From Taxillus chinensis (Eukaryota > Streptophyta > Magnoliopsida > Santalales > Loranthaceae), in the NCBI GenBank assembly GCA_023512835.1, contig CM042089.1, forward strand, positions 19,100,438 to 19,164,437: 64,000 nucleotides of DNA. The letters are read 5' to 3'. The translations under genes were made by a program, and so were the position numbers. The notes under the pieces are model-generated. The model was not told where the DNA came from and searched no databases. It worked only from the letters and a program-made list of their open reading frames with translations. Of the stretch, positions 20,701-32,741 are shown piece after piece. Numbering within the stretch: the first letter of the stretch is position 1; the number at the start of each line of letters is the position of its first letter.

Positions 20701-23361
20701 TGTAGCCTGCAGTAAGGTGCGCATATGAGGATATTTTCACCAATGTAATGTTATAAAATAAAATAACACCAAACAAAAAAGAAAATGAAAATTTGGGCCA
20801 CACATACCAACTCAGCAACCTGCTTGGAGGCACCAAAATCTGCAAGTTTGATGCCTCCTTTATTATCAACAAGAATGTTAGCCCCCCTGAATATGGGTTC
20901 AAAAAATAAGTTAGTTTACATTACAAAAATTATACATGTTAGTATGCACAAATGGAGAGAGAAATAGAGAATGCCTTGATGTCCCTATGCATTATTCCAT
21001 TCTTGTGAAGATACTGGAGCCCCAACAATAACTGCTTTGTATACATTCTTATGACCTAGGAAAAAATAAAATAAAATTGGATGTTTAAATGTGACAGTAG
21101 TTGCAGTTTGACTTCACCAGGAAGATACATATTTTGGACATAATAAGATTGAGAATTGTTTGGTGTGCACAGACATAATGATGGAGGCCTCTTGGCTAGA
21201 ACACATATGGAAGTGAGTGGAAAATGAAAACAAAACACACAATTCCAAACTTGGGTAAGAAGAGAATAAGTTAGAGTCTAAGTGTCATCAAAATAATAAT
21301 TAACTGTGTCACTCAGAGTCATAGACATTTACAAAGACCATCCAACATGACTTTATACTGTGAAAGAGTGCTAAATATAAACAAGAGAAAACAATTGCAA
21401 TAGCATTATTCACGCAATGAGAACTGAAACGAACTTCAATAATTTAGTAAGAATTTCCCAGGTAATCTGATCATTTTTTTCTCTTAATATCTTTATCACT
21501 TAATAAGAATGGATTTTACACTTTCATTGAGGATATAGGCATGAAAACTCCGGATCAAACTAAAAATGTGACGTGTAAAGATCATTTTACAGTTTGAGAC
21601 ATGAACGCACTTCCCCTGAACATCAATAGAAGCATTGATCGAGTGGTAATTTTGAATTTATAATTTACAAAATAACTTACAGCTTCAGGAAAAGATCCGA
21701 ATTTCCCCAAAAGTGATGATATTGAACCACCAGGTACAAATTCTAACAGTATATTCAAGGTATCTCCCTCTCTCACTGTACCCAAATATCTCTGAAGATC
21801 CAAAACAGTGAACAGTAAGGAAAAGAGAGAAAATCAAATCAACAATAAATGTCATCATACTCACAACAATGTTCGGATGGGATAGAGTCTTAAGCAGCTT
21901 CACTTCTTCCTCTAGTTCCCTGATATGGGCCTACTTGTTCCAGCATGAAGACCACATCAAGGATACTTGAGTTATGTTTGAATCGTTTGATGAATCAATA
22001 ACATAGTCAATGCAGGAGCAAAAGCTTGCAAAGTTTGGAATACAGATAGAATTTAAATTAAAAAAAAAATCGTTGCGAAGAACAATATTATTAAGATTTA
22101 AGAGAATAAATAATATTTGAATTAGTCTCTTGTTCCTCCTTTCGTCCACCATCTTTTTCTTCAGTTTATTCCTCTCATTATACTAATGCAAGCATATATC
22201 AGCCTTGGAAAAATCACATTCTCTAATTAACAAACATGTCATGGAAATACAAAGGTTTCCACTTTTCCATACATTTTGAAATTAACGCAACTGACACATA
22301 GGTTAATATAAGTTCATGCATGTGGTGTTTCTTTTCATGAAGATAAGTATTGTGTAACTTCTCAGATGATAATGGGACGGATGGGTTTTTGCCCCCTTTT
22401 GTATGTAAGATTAAGATTATGGGAGCTTGCTTGTTTCCTGATGTAAAATCCAGTTCTGAGTGGGTGTAGGTTTAAAAGGTCAGTTTCATTTTGTTCCCTT
22501 TATTGATAAGGCTGAAAGGATGGATTTAATGTGCCTCTGGGATGCTGATTAATTTTGGAAGTTATCTGCAACAAAGAGTATGTTCAGTATGCTTCCACAG
22601 AAGCCATCCAAGCCCAGTGAAGGTTGAGGCCATGGTAGAACTGCCACTCCCTCGTTGAAAGTGTATGTTCCACCAGTTCGAGACATAGGGGTGACAATGT
22701 GATATTGAGAAGCCCATGAAAATCAAATTAAAATATTATAAGTTTCTATAACTAAGTACATGATCTCTCAAAAACGGAGAAAAATAGAAATGGTATGATA
22801 AATTACAAAACAAGTAATGCTTTTGACTAAAACATAAAGGAATGCGATGTAACTTGACGTGTGAAGAACTCAAAAACATATGAAGTTTGAACAGAAATCA
22901 CAGAAAATACATACGATCAGATTAAGGCTCGAGAAATGAAACATCAAATTAAAAAACTAACCTGAGCTTTTTCCTTGGTAGCATTGCTAGCGGTGATCAA
23001 AACCTATAAACCAAAGAGGAATTCAAAATTGTTAAACAAATTGGCAACACAAAAGTGGGGGGAATTGAAATGAAACCTGCTTGACGGCAAGGAGCTCGCC
23101 GGAATCTAGGTTCATGCCCATATAGACGCGGCCAAAGGCCCCGCAGCCGATCAACTCGCCCTTGCGCCACCGGATCGCAGGCGCAGTGGGGACGGGAGGG
23201 AGTGGCGGCGGAGGGGAGTGTCTGGAGAAGACTCTGGACTTTCGAATGCAAGAACCTATCTTTTCCACCAGGCTTCCAGGGTCGCCTCCGCCACCATCTC
23301 CGTCGCCGTCGAGTGTACGGAAGACCAGTGATCGCCGGACTGACCCGAACATGTCTTGCAT
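17731..23361 (-). CDS. ANP1: MAP kinase kinase kinase of the NPK1/ANP family, two one-base insertions
   Basis: NPK1/ANP kinases drive phragmoplast expansion in cytokinesis and also act in oxidative-stress signalling. Seventeen exons: 23361-23077, 23003-22962, 21930-21865, 21791-21681, 21055-20975, 20886-20808, 20706-20624, 20201-20120, 19975-19875, 19676-19637, 19489-19430, 19351-19305, 19217-19037, 18948-18670, 18586-18275, 18189-18122, 17831-17731; 671 residues if two extra bases are ignored. It starts [14 protein letters not shown]. The kinase domain (about 70-328) has the glycine loop GCGAFG, catalytic Lys in AVKQ (about 94), HRDIK (191-195), DFG and YWMAPEV. The tail has [30 protein letters not shown], the basic coil [17 protein letters not shown] and RFASPGN. 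Exon 6 has one extra G (run 20882-20887) and exon 15 one extra A (run 18356-18362). Introns 5 and 8 use GC donors. ANP1 versus ANP2 is not settled. Confidence 0.93.
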
Positions 23362-23797
23362 AACTGGTTTTGGTGATTCAGGAATCCTAAGGTTTATGAA
23401 AAATGCACAGAGAACAGAGAGAGAGACTAGGGTTTATGGAAGATGGACAGAGACCAGAGAGAGACTGCCACAGGGGTTGCATTCGGCCGGAGAGAGAGAG
23501 AGAGGGGGGGGGGGAGGGAAATGAAGAACGCTTTTTTAAAAAAAACTAATAATAAAAATAGTAAAAGAAGAGGCATTATTACAATAAATGTTTTTATTAT
23601 AAAAAGTAGCTTTTGTAATTGTAGTTTGTTTTTGAGTGGAGTTTATTTCACAATGCGGAACGGATTCCATTTTCCGAAAAGATTTTCCTCACCCTTCAAG
23701 CCTAGTTTTATTTATTTATCTATTATTAGTTGCTTTGATGTTAATATCATGGTAGAATTATTAATTGTTCGCGGAATAAAATACATAGGTGTACTAT
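23362..23797 (-). promoter_or_regulatory. NPK1/ANP promoter and leader region
   Basis: Upstream of the ATG at 23361. A short GA run at about 23490-23505 on the + strand (CT on the gene's sense strand) is followed by a G9-10 run at about 23505-23515. No TATA box is claimed. Confidence 0.45.
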
Positions 23798-24882
23798 GTT
23801 TAAGTTTTTGTGATTTATTTATTTATTCTAAAAAATGTGTTTTATAAAAATGTATAGTTAAAATAATTGGATACCACCAAAATTCATAGAGGATAAAATA
23901 TGATGGGCGGAAGAAAAGAATTTTTAAAAAAAAGGCCAAAAATGAATTTAAATTAAAAAAAATGAAACTTGTTTATAAAAAAACTATTTTATTCAAATGA
24001 AAATTTAAAAAAAATTAACACTTCAGTCAAAAAAACATAGGTATATCAAATATACTTTATGCATCATGTTATGTTTTTAAAAATAAAATCACATTTTGAA
24101 TACAAACGTGTTTGATTCAAATTCATTCATGACATATTGTAAATTTTTACTTATCTAGAAGAAAACAATTTAAGTATTAGCAAGTAAAACAATTGGTAGA
24201 TTTGGACTTAGAATTTATTATAAAACTTTCAAATCTTAACGAGTTTGAGATTAGTATTATTTGGTTTGCGAACTTAACAAACAAAAATGTGAAAACTTAC
24301 ATTGTTATATTGATTAATTTATTTATTGTTATATTGTTTAATTTATTTATTGTTATATTGTTTAAGTTTTTGTGATTTATTTATTTATTCTAAAAAATGT
24401 GTTTTATAAAAATATATAGTTTAAATAATTGGATACCACCAAAATTCATAGAGGATAAAATATGATGGGCGGAAGAAAATAATTTTAAAAAAAAGGCCAA
24501 AAAATGAATTTAAATTTAAATAAATGAAACTTGTTTATAAAAAAAACTATTTTATTCAAATGAAAATTTAAAAAATTAACACTTTAGTAAAAAAAATAGA
24601 TATATCAAATATACTTAATGGATCATGTTATGCTTTTAAAAATAAAATCACATTTTGAATACAAACGTGTTTGATTCAAATTCATTCATGACATATTGTA
24701 AATTTTTACTTATCTAGAAGAAAACAATTTAAGTATTAGCAAGTAAAACAATTGGTAGATTTGGACTTAGAATTTATTATAACACTTTCAATCTCAACAA
24801 GTCCAAGTTTGAGCTTAGTAGTATTTGGTTCGGGAGCTTAACAAACGAAAACATAAAAAACTTATATTGATTAATTTAGGTA
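23798..24882. repeat. Tandem direct duplication with 562-bp period
   Basis: Copy 1 spans about 23798-24320 and copy 2 about 24360-24882. Anchors 562 bp apart include GTTTAAGTTTTTGTGATTTA (23798/24360) and GGATACCACCAAAATTCATA (23869/24431). Most differences are indels in A/T runs and scattered substitutions. No ORF is conserved between the copies, so this is non-coding. Confidence 0.88.
24302..24364 (+). repeat. 24-bp tandem repeat (about 2.6 copies)
   Basis: A unit close to GTTATATTGTTTAATTTATT plus TATT repeats between the two copies of the 562-bp duplication, and may mark the recombination junction. Confidence 0.75.
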
Positions 24883-27638
24883 TGCTTGACAGTTTTATAT
24901 CAATTTTTTTTACATTTTAACATATTCTATTAATATACTAATATTATATTTGATTATTTGATGTTAAATAAAATAACATTATATTTATTTAAATAATTTA
25001 AATAAAATAAAATATAATATATTAAATTTAATCAAATCGACAAATCATCCTTAGATAAATTTAAATGATATGAGCTTAAACGAACACATAGTGAGTTTAT
25101 GAGGCCGAATCAAATGGAAATGAGCCTAAACCATAGCTTGATTCAAAGCACACTCTAAAACTGTTATCAAAATTTTATGATTAAGCTTGTTTTGACTTGA
25201 TGCACTGACCAACCATCCCAATAATATGGTTGATTTTGAGATATTATGCGTATTTGAGGCAACATCTCATTATTAAAATGGAACTTGTAATATGATATGA
25301 TATAAGAGCTAAATACATTTAATAAAATAAATAGTTATTTTATTTAATAATTAATTATTAATTATATTTTATAAAATTAAAAATACATTATTAAAATAAT
25401 ATTTTTATTAGTTACCAAAACTAACCGGTAACATAATGGAAAAGGCAAAGAGCATGTTCGTTTCAAAGAAAATATGACAGATTCTCGATAAAATAATAAA
25501 GTAATTTATTTTGTTCGATTTGAAGGAAAAAAATGACATGCGATGAGAATAGTTTTATCATAAATGTGATAAAATCAAGCCATTTTATCACAAAATATGG
25601 GATCCTATTTTCCATCCATTTCATAGTAAAATACTTTATTATCACGATAATTTACTTTTCATGAGCTCGAAACGTTTGTTTGTTGTTTGTGTATACTATT
25701 TTTAATTCGTATGTTTCCTTTATTTTAGAAGAACGAAGTTTCAATTGAGAAAAAAATATGAATATGTCAATACAATATCATTGTAAAACTAACTCAAATT
25801 ATCACTTCTAATTAACTTGAAATAAAAAAATCCTCCAATCTAATTTTATCAAACTATTTTCATAAATCACATCTTGCTTTATAGATGTTTTGTGTTTGTT
25901 TGTTTTTTAATTTCATGGGCATTGAGTCCACGAAAAGTTAATAGAGTCAAGCAGTTGGAAACAATATAAAAAACATGTTGTTAATGTTATTTTTGTTATA
26001 AAATATAATTCATGAATATATAACAAGCTTTGCATGGCCAGAATATTCGGTTTAAAGATGTGTCAAATATTTTTTAAAATCTTACATGCATACAAATATT
26101 AATCACGTATGATTATAAAATATCTCTAAAGTTTATATTTTATTTAAAAATATTTTAAAATTGTAAACTTAAATTTCAAATTTAGTAAATCATATAATTT
26201 CATAATTTACAAAACTTTTTGGATAAACACATGAAATTCGAAGTACATTGTATTTATTTTTATGTATACTTTTAAAAAAATATTTAACAAATTTTAGTAC
26301 ACTTTATAACACTAATTGTCCAAGTTAAGATCTTTCTTTTCTCAACCCATGGACTTGTAATGCTTTGTATGAAATAAATTGATAAAGGGAACACTACAAC
26401 TTTGAAGCACGTATATAAAGTCATTAGCTAAAATAGGTACATTATAAAGTAATGTTATAGTCGTTTGTCGGATTATTTCTAACTTATTATTCTAATTAAG
26501 TATAATTTTTATACTAAAATAGAACAATTTTCATCAATCATCTCCAATTCATTACACTAAATTTAACATTATATGATATATTCTTTTTAGTTTTATTTAT
26601 TAAAATCTTCATCTACCTACTTGCTTCGAGCTCCATCATTGAGCATAGTGACCCAATTCAATCGTCCTGAGTGCGTCGGCTATTATCCTCCCTTGAATCC
26701 CTCCCTTTTCCTTGGTGGCAAGTTATTAGTGCATATCGTTCGGTCATCCATTGCCGAGGACAATGGGGGGATTCATGGGAGGGGTGCGTTGGAACCAAGG
26801 AAAATGGAGGGGCTTACTTTTCGTGCAGGTAAGGGTTGGCTCTCAATGCGAGGTGTAAAGACGATGGGATGGCACAAGTAATGGTGTTGCGCCATATTTG
26901 GTGTAACAATCGTAGATTACACAAAAATAGTGTAATAAATTACATGAAAATAGTGTAGTGATATAATGCATTGTTGAAGTTTTTTTAATATGTTATATAT
27001 ACTTGGTTGGAGATTCTTCAGAGCATATATGAATTCATATGATTCTTTTCCATATATTGATGTATAATATAATGTATGCTCCATTTGTTTTTACAATGAA
27101 ATCAAGTAACTAAAATGGGTACATTGTTTTTGACTTGCTCATGGTGCCTTGCATTTTACTTATGTGGTCTAAAAGACCATTCATAAAAATGAGAAACTAA
27201 TATTAGTTACTTTATTTTGTCAATAATTTATGGCTTTTTCCAATACGGATTGAAATTAAGAAAAAATAACAATTGACTTGCTTTTTCGATAACCTGAAAC
27301 AAACTTTAAAAAATAAGGAAGTTGTGACATGAGAACGATTCAAGTTGTCAAAAGTGATGGGTCACAATTATTCTTGCTCACGAGTCAATGTATCTCCCTC
27401 ATGCTTCCATCTGTCATCTTTTCCAATATTTAAACCTAAAAAATATATATACAAAGAGAAAAACACTCACAACATCTAGCTAGATCTTCGGCCTTTGGTA
27501 GAGTTGAAGTATACCATGCATAGAAACACTAGTCATTGGAGGAGATGCAATGATGGTCGTATTATGACAATATTTTTTAAAGAATATTGCTATATGTAAT
27601 TTTACCAGGTATAAGTCTCGCATATTATCGATTGATGT

Positions 27639-27642
<4 letters not shown>
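24883..27642. other. AT-rich intergenic DNA
   Basis: No supported gene. The only composition break is a less AT-rich island at about 26620-26960 with an 86-codon ORF of no recognisable family. It lies inside CACTACA at 26392 and TGTAGTG at 26954, possibly a worn CACTA-type insertion. Confidence 0.4.

Positions 27643-27682
<40 letters not shown>
27643..27682. repeat. (AT)n microsatellite
   Basis: About 40 bp of AT, 200 bp upstream of the tRNA gene. Confidence 0.9.
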
Positions 27683-27686
<4 letters not shown>

Positions 27687-27880
27687 GGCTTGCGTTATAA
27701 GTAGTGTGTCCTTCAATCATATGATGTCATATAAGTTGTAAAACAATTTCTTAATTTAATTTCATCATCAAATTTAAAATGTAAATCTATTATATAAATA
27801 AAGTATAATATCTATTATATAAATAAAGTATAGATATTTATTGTAGATATTTATTTGTCTAAATGAAACGTCAACAGCAA

Positions 27881-27951
27881 GCGCATGTAGTGTAGTGGTA
27901 TCATAGTACCCTCCCACGGTACTGACCGGGGTTCGATTCCCCGTATGCGCA
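27881..27951 (+). tRNA. tRNA-Gly (anticodon CCC)
   Basis: 71 bases folding as a full cloverleaf. The acceptor stem pairs GCGCATG with TATGCGC (one G-T pair). The anticodon stem GTACC/GGTAC encloses the loop CTCCCAC, anticodon CCC. The T stem CGGGG/CCCCG encloses TTCGATT. The B box GGTTCGATTCC is perfect, and the discriminator base is A. Upstream CAACAGCAA fits the CAA motif typical of plant tRNA genes; T-rich DNA with TTTTT follows within 15 bases, suited to Pol III termination. There is no intron. The CCA tail is not encoded, as expected. Confidence 0.96.
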
Positions 27952-28028
27952 CCTTTCCTTTTTCCTTTTGGCCTTAATCTATTTGCCTGGTGGCTGGTGC
28001 GCTGCATTTCTTATGCCTTTTGCTTCTG

Positions 28029-28456
28029 TTATCGAAAAGATCATTAATAAAAATGAGAAACTAATAGCAGCATCTGAAAAGAGGGATGTGGTATGGTGAC
28101 CACATTCCACTGCTCAAGAACCCCCAGTTTGAGCATGAGGTAACTCATGCGCATCTTCAAGTATACGTGCTTGACCTCCCTGAATATTCACTCTAAAAAG
28201 TGTCATGATGGCAGCCAAATTCAATGAAGATTATCAGAGAACTAAACATAGGAGTTGTGTTTTGAAAAACCCAGGCTCTTATGTGTGCTGAACAATATGC
28301 AGGGGTTACAACAATGCTTACTATGCCAGGGTTGGGGGTTCAGCACTGAAGAGATGAACTGGATGGAGATTAAATTCTTGTTTGGACTGCATTTCAGACT
28401 TTACATCAGTGTCATTACCTTTGAACAATGCTACTTGCAGCTGGAAGAGGTGGATT
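28029..28456 (+). pseudogene. Decayed cyclin P/U (CYCP/CYCU-type) pseudogene
   Basis: Pieces of a plant cyclin box occur in the right order but in changing frames: SVIEKIINKNEKL, FHCSRTPSLSM (then an in-frame TAA), LMRIFKYTC, SLNIH, VMMAAKFNED, YNNAYYARVGG and, after a one-base loss, STEEMNWMEIKFLFGLHFRLY. These match the family pattern of FHG-R-P-I-S, ERIFKY, VHRLLI-VM-AAKF, YNN-YYA-VGG and E-N-LE--FLF-L-F-L. About 25 residues are missing between IFKYTC and SLNIH, and a non-spliceable stretch separates AAKFNED from YNNAYY. Multiple frameshifts, a stop and deletions make it non-functional. An intact paralogue presumably lies elsewhere in the genome. Confidence 0.72.
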
Positions 28457-29715
28457 AAAGTAGGTAAATCAAGTTTGTGGGTGCAAAGCAGGCTAAACAG
28501 AGAATAATCCAAATGTGCAACTTTTATCAATAAAAGTAGATACAAGTGGGTTATTAATTTTAATGTTTCATTAACCCCTGCTTTCACCTTAATTAGAAAA
28601 TACTAACAATTTTCCTTTCAAAAACATTTCATGCCTGCAGCAAGTAAAGATTGAAAGCACATTTACGCCACACTAAATGCAGGAGAGAGAGAGAGAGAGA
28701 GAGAGAGAGACCCGCATTTTTAATATTAATAAATTCGACAATTTCCACAACAAATGACCATTAGAGATTAATAATTGAGCAACGGAGCAACACTGAAAAG
28801 TTGGAATACTCTACAGAGGATCAACAATCAATCATTAAATTTCCAGGCCATTATCAGAAAACAAAGGAGTTGAAGATTTCCAATTTATATAAGAGCCACC
28901 GGGGTTGCTACATTTTTAAGCAGAGCCATTCTCTGTGATGTACATGTGGTAAGCTGCTAGTCCAGTCATTGCTGCGGCAGCTCGATCCAACTGAAGCAGT
29001 GGAGTGGAGCATACAATGATATCATTGTTAGATTCGTGCCACAATTTAACACCTGTTTTAAATTTTCTTTTGAGCATGCTAGAATAAAGAAAGTCATTTT
29101 CTTTTGAACTTTTGTCATTATTTATCCGACTGCATGCTATGGTCCTCGATCCAATATCACGCGTACGGGGCCGATGATGGTTTGAACGACGACGTTCTGG
29201 GCATGCACGCCCACGCACAGAAAGGGTTCTGTCTCACAGAAAAACGTTTTTGAATTATAATAACATTTTTTATGAATAAAAATATATTTTGCAGCACTAC
29301 GTACATATATATATATATATATATATTGATATATAATTTTACTCTAAATAAAAATGCTTTGAAGCTGTTTTTTTTGGTAAATGATTAATTAATTTTAATG
29401 TAATTAAAGGTAACATGCTATATTAGTCTCACCTGTCTTGTTTTTATTTTTATGAGGGATATTAAATTTAGGAGGGAGAGGAGGGTTGTCGCGTTTGACG
29501 GCTTATTATTATTTGATCAGTCCAGCCTGGCAAGAAAGCCTTCGCACGTCTCTCTCGTGAGTCCTACCTTCTTCATAAACCCACTGTTTCTGTTCCAAGT
29601 TCCAGGTTCCAAGTTCCAACAACTGCAGTCAATTGTCCCTGTTTGATCCGAGCACCGCCCCTCTTTGTCTGTTCACTTGACGTTTGTTGTGCGTCGGTGC
29701 AGCGAGCAGTGAGAA
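28457..29715. other. Spacer between cyclin relic and PNC gene
   Basis: Contains a GA repeat (28683-28710) and an AT run (about 29303-29325). A 100-codon minus-strand frame at 28916-29218 has balanced composition (ending LQLDRAAAAMTGLAAYHMYI) and could be a gene fragment, but no family was recognised. The last 250 bases hold the PNC promoter and leader. Confidence 0.4.
28683..28710. repeat. (GA)n microsatellite
   Basis: 28 bp of GA. Confidence 0.9.
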
Positions 29716-32243
29716 ATGGGACTCGATCTGGAGTCTGTATCGGAGGCGACCTCTGGGGCTGTGGGAGCTCTCTTGAGCACAACGATTCTCTACCCTCTCG
29801 ACACCTGCAAGACTCGATACCAGGCCGAGGTACGAGGTCAAGGCCGCCACAAGTACAGGTTGATTCTCTTTGTTTTTCCTTTTCTTTTCATTTCACGCTT
29901 TCTTTCTGTTAATTTTTGTTTAATTGCATATGGGTTCTTCATGAAATTGATCTTTGCATCATAATGATTCACTGTTTTGTCATGCGGGAACACAAAAAAA
30001 AAAAAAAAAAACTTTGATTTCACTTATTCTCTTTCGGTATATTTTAGGCATTTCTGATTGAATTAGATGCGATTTTTATTAGAAAAGTACTTTTTTTTTT
30101 CACTATACTTTTAATGGGTATGGATTATGCAATGGATCATGGATGGGATGCGCATCATATGCTGGTTGACAGATTGTGTGTGTAATTTGGACATAGAGCT
30201 ATGATTTTCCGGGCTTCGCGTGAAACAATTAGTAGCTACATGAAATGTTGCCTAATGGTTCAATTGCTGTCTGTTTTTTCATTGTTAGTGCCTGGATTCC
30301 GTGTTTTTTTTTTCTTTTCAATTTGTTTTGTTTATGGACCATAGGCTATTACCTTCTGCTTTGGACTTAGTTATAATGATAATGATGCTGCAGTTGAGTT
30401 GGAATTTTGTTGAACTGCTGACGTATATAGTGAGGTGTATTCTTATGGGCTTCACTATCACTAGCTACTTTCATTCAGCTAAAGAAAAGTTATTTAAAGC
30501 CTAATAAAAGTTCAAATTTAAAATGGTGTCATTCCTTACCACATTTCCACGATTTACTTGTGTATATATGGTATTTAACTTTGATTCAGCCTCATCTCTT
30601 TGAGTTTATGCTTTTATAGGGCTCATCTAACAATGGCAATCCATAAACTTATGAAGATAACGAAAATATTATCTCACAAGTGCATCCACTCTAGGTTTTT
30701 TCATGGAAGACCACAGTTCTCTTGTGCTATGATCGAATTTGAGTTCCCAGCCATAGTTTAAATATTAAATTCTTACCCTGCTGTGATTGTCTGTCGTCAG
30801 CTTGCTCAATACAGAACTCGTGTGACAAGCACTTTCAAAGCTATTTTGTTTTTTGTTTTCTTTTTGTTTTCCAACAAAGAGTGGGGTCGAAATTATATAT
30901 GGCTGATTTAATTGTCATTCATTTTTGCTTTGTAGAAACCTCTCTGATGTTCTATTGGAAGCAATTCAAAAAGGTCAGGTTCTTTCACTGTACCAGGGGT
31001 TGGGGACAAAGAACCTGCAATCCTTTATTGCACAGTTCGTGTACTTTTATGGGTACAGCTACTTCAAAAGATTGTATTTGGAAAAAAGTAGCTTTAAATC
31101 CATTGGTACAAGAGCTAATTTGATAATAGCTGCTGCTGCCGGGGCTTGCACTGCCATTGTTACTCAAGTGAGTTGTCTAAGGCATCTCATATGAAATAAA
31201 TGGAAACATTTGCTATGTGCAAATTGTAAAATGGTAGTAATAAAGCGTACAGCTTGTTAAAATGAGCAACCAATTCATTTCACTAGTAGAAAGTTGCAAC
31301 CGAATATGAGACCTTGTGACTGTAATTTATGGGACTTTCTTCTGTTTCGTTGTAATTCTGACTGAATGCTTTGTATGCCCAAGCTTTGCCTGTATCATGG
31401 TTTTTGTAAAGCTAAAAGTTGAGATTACAATACAGCCTCTGGATACGGCATCATCAAGAATGCAGACAAGCGAGTTTGGAAAATCAAAAAGACTTTGGCA
31501 GATCCTGACAGAAGGTTCTTTGATTGATGCATTTGATGGTCTTGGCATCTCTCTACTTTTAACATCAAACCCTGCTATTCAGGTTACTAACCTTGTTCTT
31601 TCTTTTGATGTTATGGGTGGTATAATTTCAAATCATGGATTTTAAGCGATATTAATCCTACTGGAACCTACTAATGGCCTAATTGATTATAAATGTGACG
31701 CGGTATGTTGTCATGTATTTGGCAGTATACAGTTTTTGACCAGCTGAAACAAAGGTTCCTTACAAGGGATAAGAAAAAATCCCAGAAGGGGTCTTCCCCA
31801 ATGGCCCTCTCTGCCTTCTCAGCTTTTGTTCTGGGTGCTATTTCAAAGAGTATTGCCACCTTTCTAACATACCCAGCAATCAGGTATGTACCCATAATAT
31901 CATTTTCATTACGTTTTTGATTTATTGCACCATGTGTGTGATGTGAAGTCTTGGCAATGGCAGGTGTAAGGTGATGATTCAAGCTGCAGACTCGAATGAT
32001 GGCGGGGCCAATAAAGGCGAGAACAAAAGACGCAAGACGGTTTCTGGGGTTGTTCATGCTATCTGGAGCCGAGAAGGGATTTTTGGCTTTTTCAAAGGAT
32101 TGCGTGCTCAAATATTGAAAACAGTACTGAGCTCAGCACTGCTCTTGATGATCAAGGAGAAAATCAGCGCAGCCACCTGGGTTCTCCTACTGGCAGTGAG
32201 TAGGTACCTGTTCCGTACACCGGGTAGACTAAAAAATGCTTGA
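29716..32243 (+). CDS. PNC1: Peroxisomal adenine nucleotide carrier (PNC)
   Basis: PNC imports ATP into peroxisomes in exchange for AMP/ADP, feeding acyl-CoA synthetase during oil breakdown. Five exons: 29716-29858, 30936-31167, 31436-31582, 31726-31883, 31964-32243; 319 residues, the family length. It is a three-repeat mitochondrial-carrier-family protein: carrier signatures are [12 protein letters not shown] (repeat 1), [10 protein letters not shown] (repeat 2) and a degenerate LTYPAIRCKVM (repeat 3). Diagnostic blocks include [60 protein letters not shown] and [17 protein letters not shown] lysine/arginine-rich loop (KGENKRRK) precedes the last repeat, as in Arabidopsis PNC1/PNC2. Intron 1 is about 1.1 kb. 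It lies between the cyclin relic and mevalonate kinase, both on the + strand. No break was seen. Confidence 0.94.
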
Positions 32244-32741
32244 TATGGCATCACTATTCACTGCTGTTTAAAAGCACCAACCCCATGTACCCCAGAGGGC
32301 ATGGTTTGCAAATGATAAATATTATATTTTCATGGATGATGATATATTTGTTTGCCAAATAATAATGCTCCAAATTGCATTACTTTGAGAAGGGATTTGA
32401 AATATGCCAAATAATAATTATGAGTTTTTGGGATAAATGGGACGAGGTATCACTAGAAGGTAGAAGGAGGATTATGAGCAGGAAAATGTTGAGGCCGTGC
32501 AGTCACACTAGCAAATTTTGGCCATTCCTATGCGGTAGGCACATAGCTCACACGTGACAAAAATTATACACGCGTGCACCTCAAATCAAATGACACTCAC
32601 AGATAAAACAAAAACAGCAGAGCAACGCATGGAATGGTAGACGTCCAGTATAGTAAATTTACCATGGGAGAAGGTCAGATTTTCAGTCCGTTTTTTAAAA
32701 TTTAAAAAAAAATAAAAAATCATAAAATCGATGTAAATCTG
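32244..32741. other. PNC 3' flank
   Basis: Includes the PNC 3' UTR. No further gene is seen before the MITE at 32745. Confidence 0.4.

Noticed and set aside
27774..28007. Minus-strand 77-codon frame with GNRTPV
   Set aside because: It runs antisense through the tRNA-Gly gene; this string is a known artefact of translating tRNA DNA.
28916..29218. 100-codon minus-strand frame ending MTGLAAYHMYI
   Set aside because: Balanced composition, but no family, no splice partners and no clear start; not enough to call a gene.
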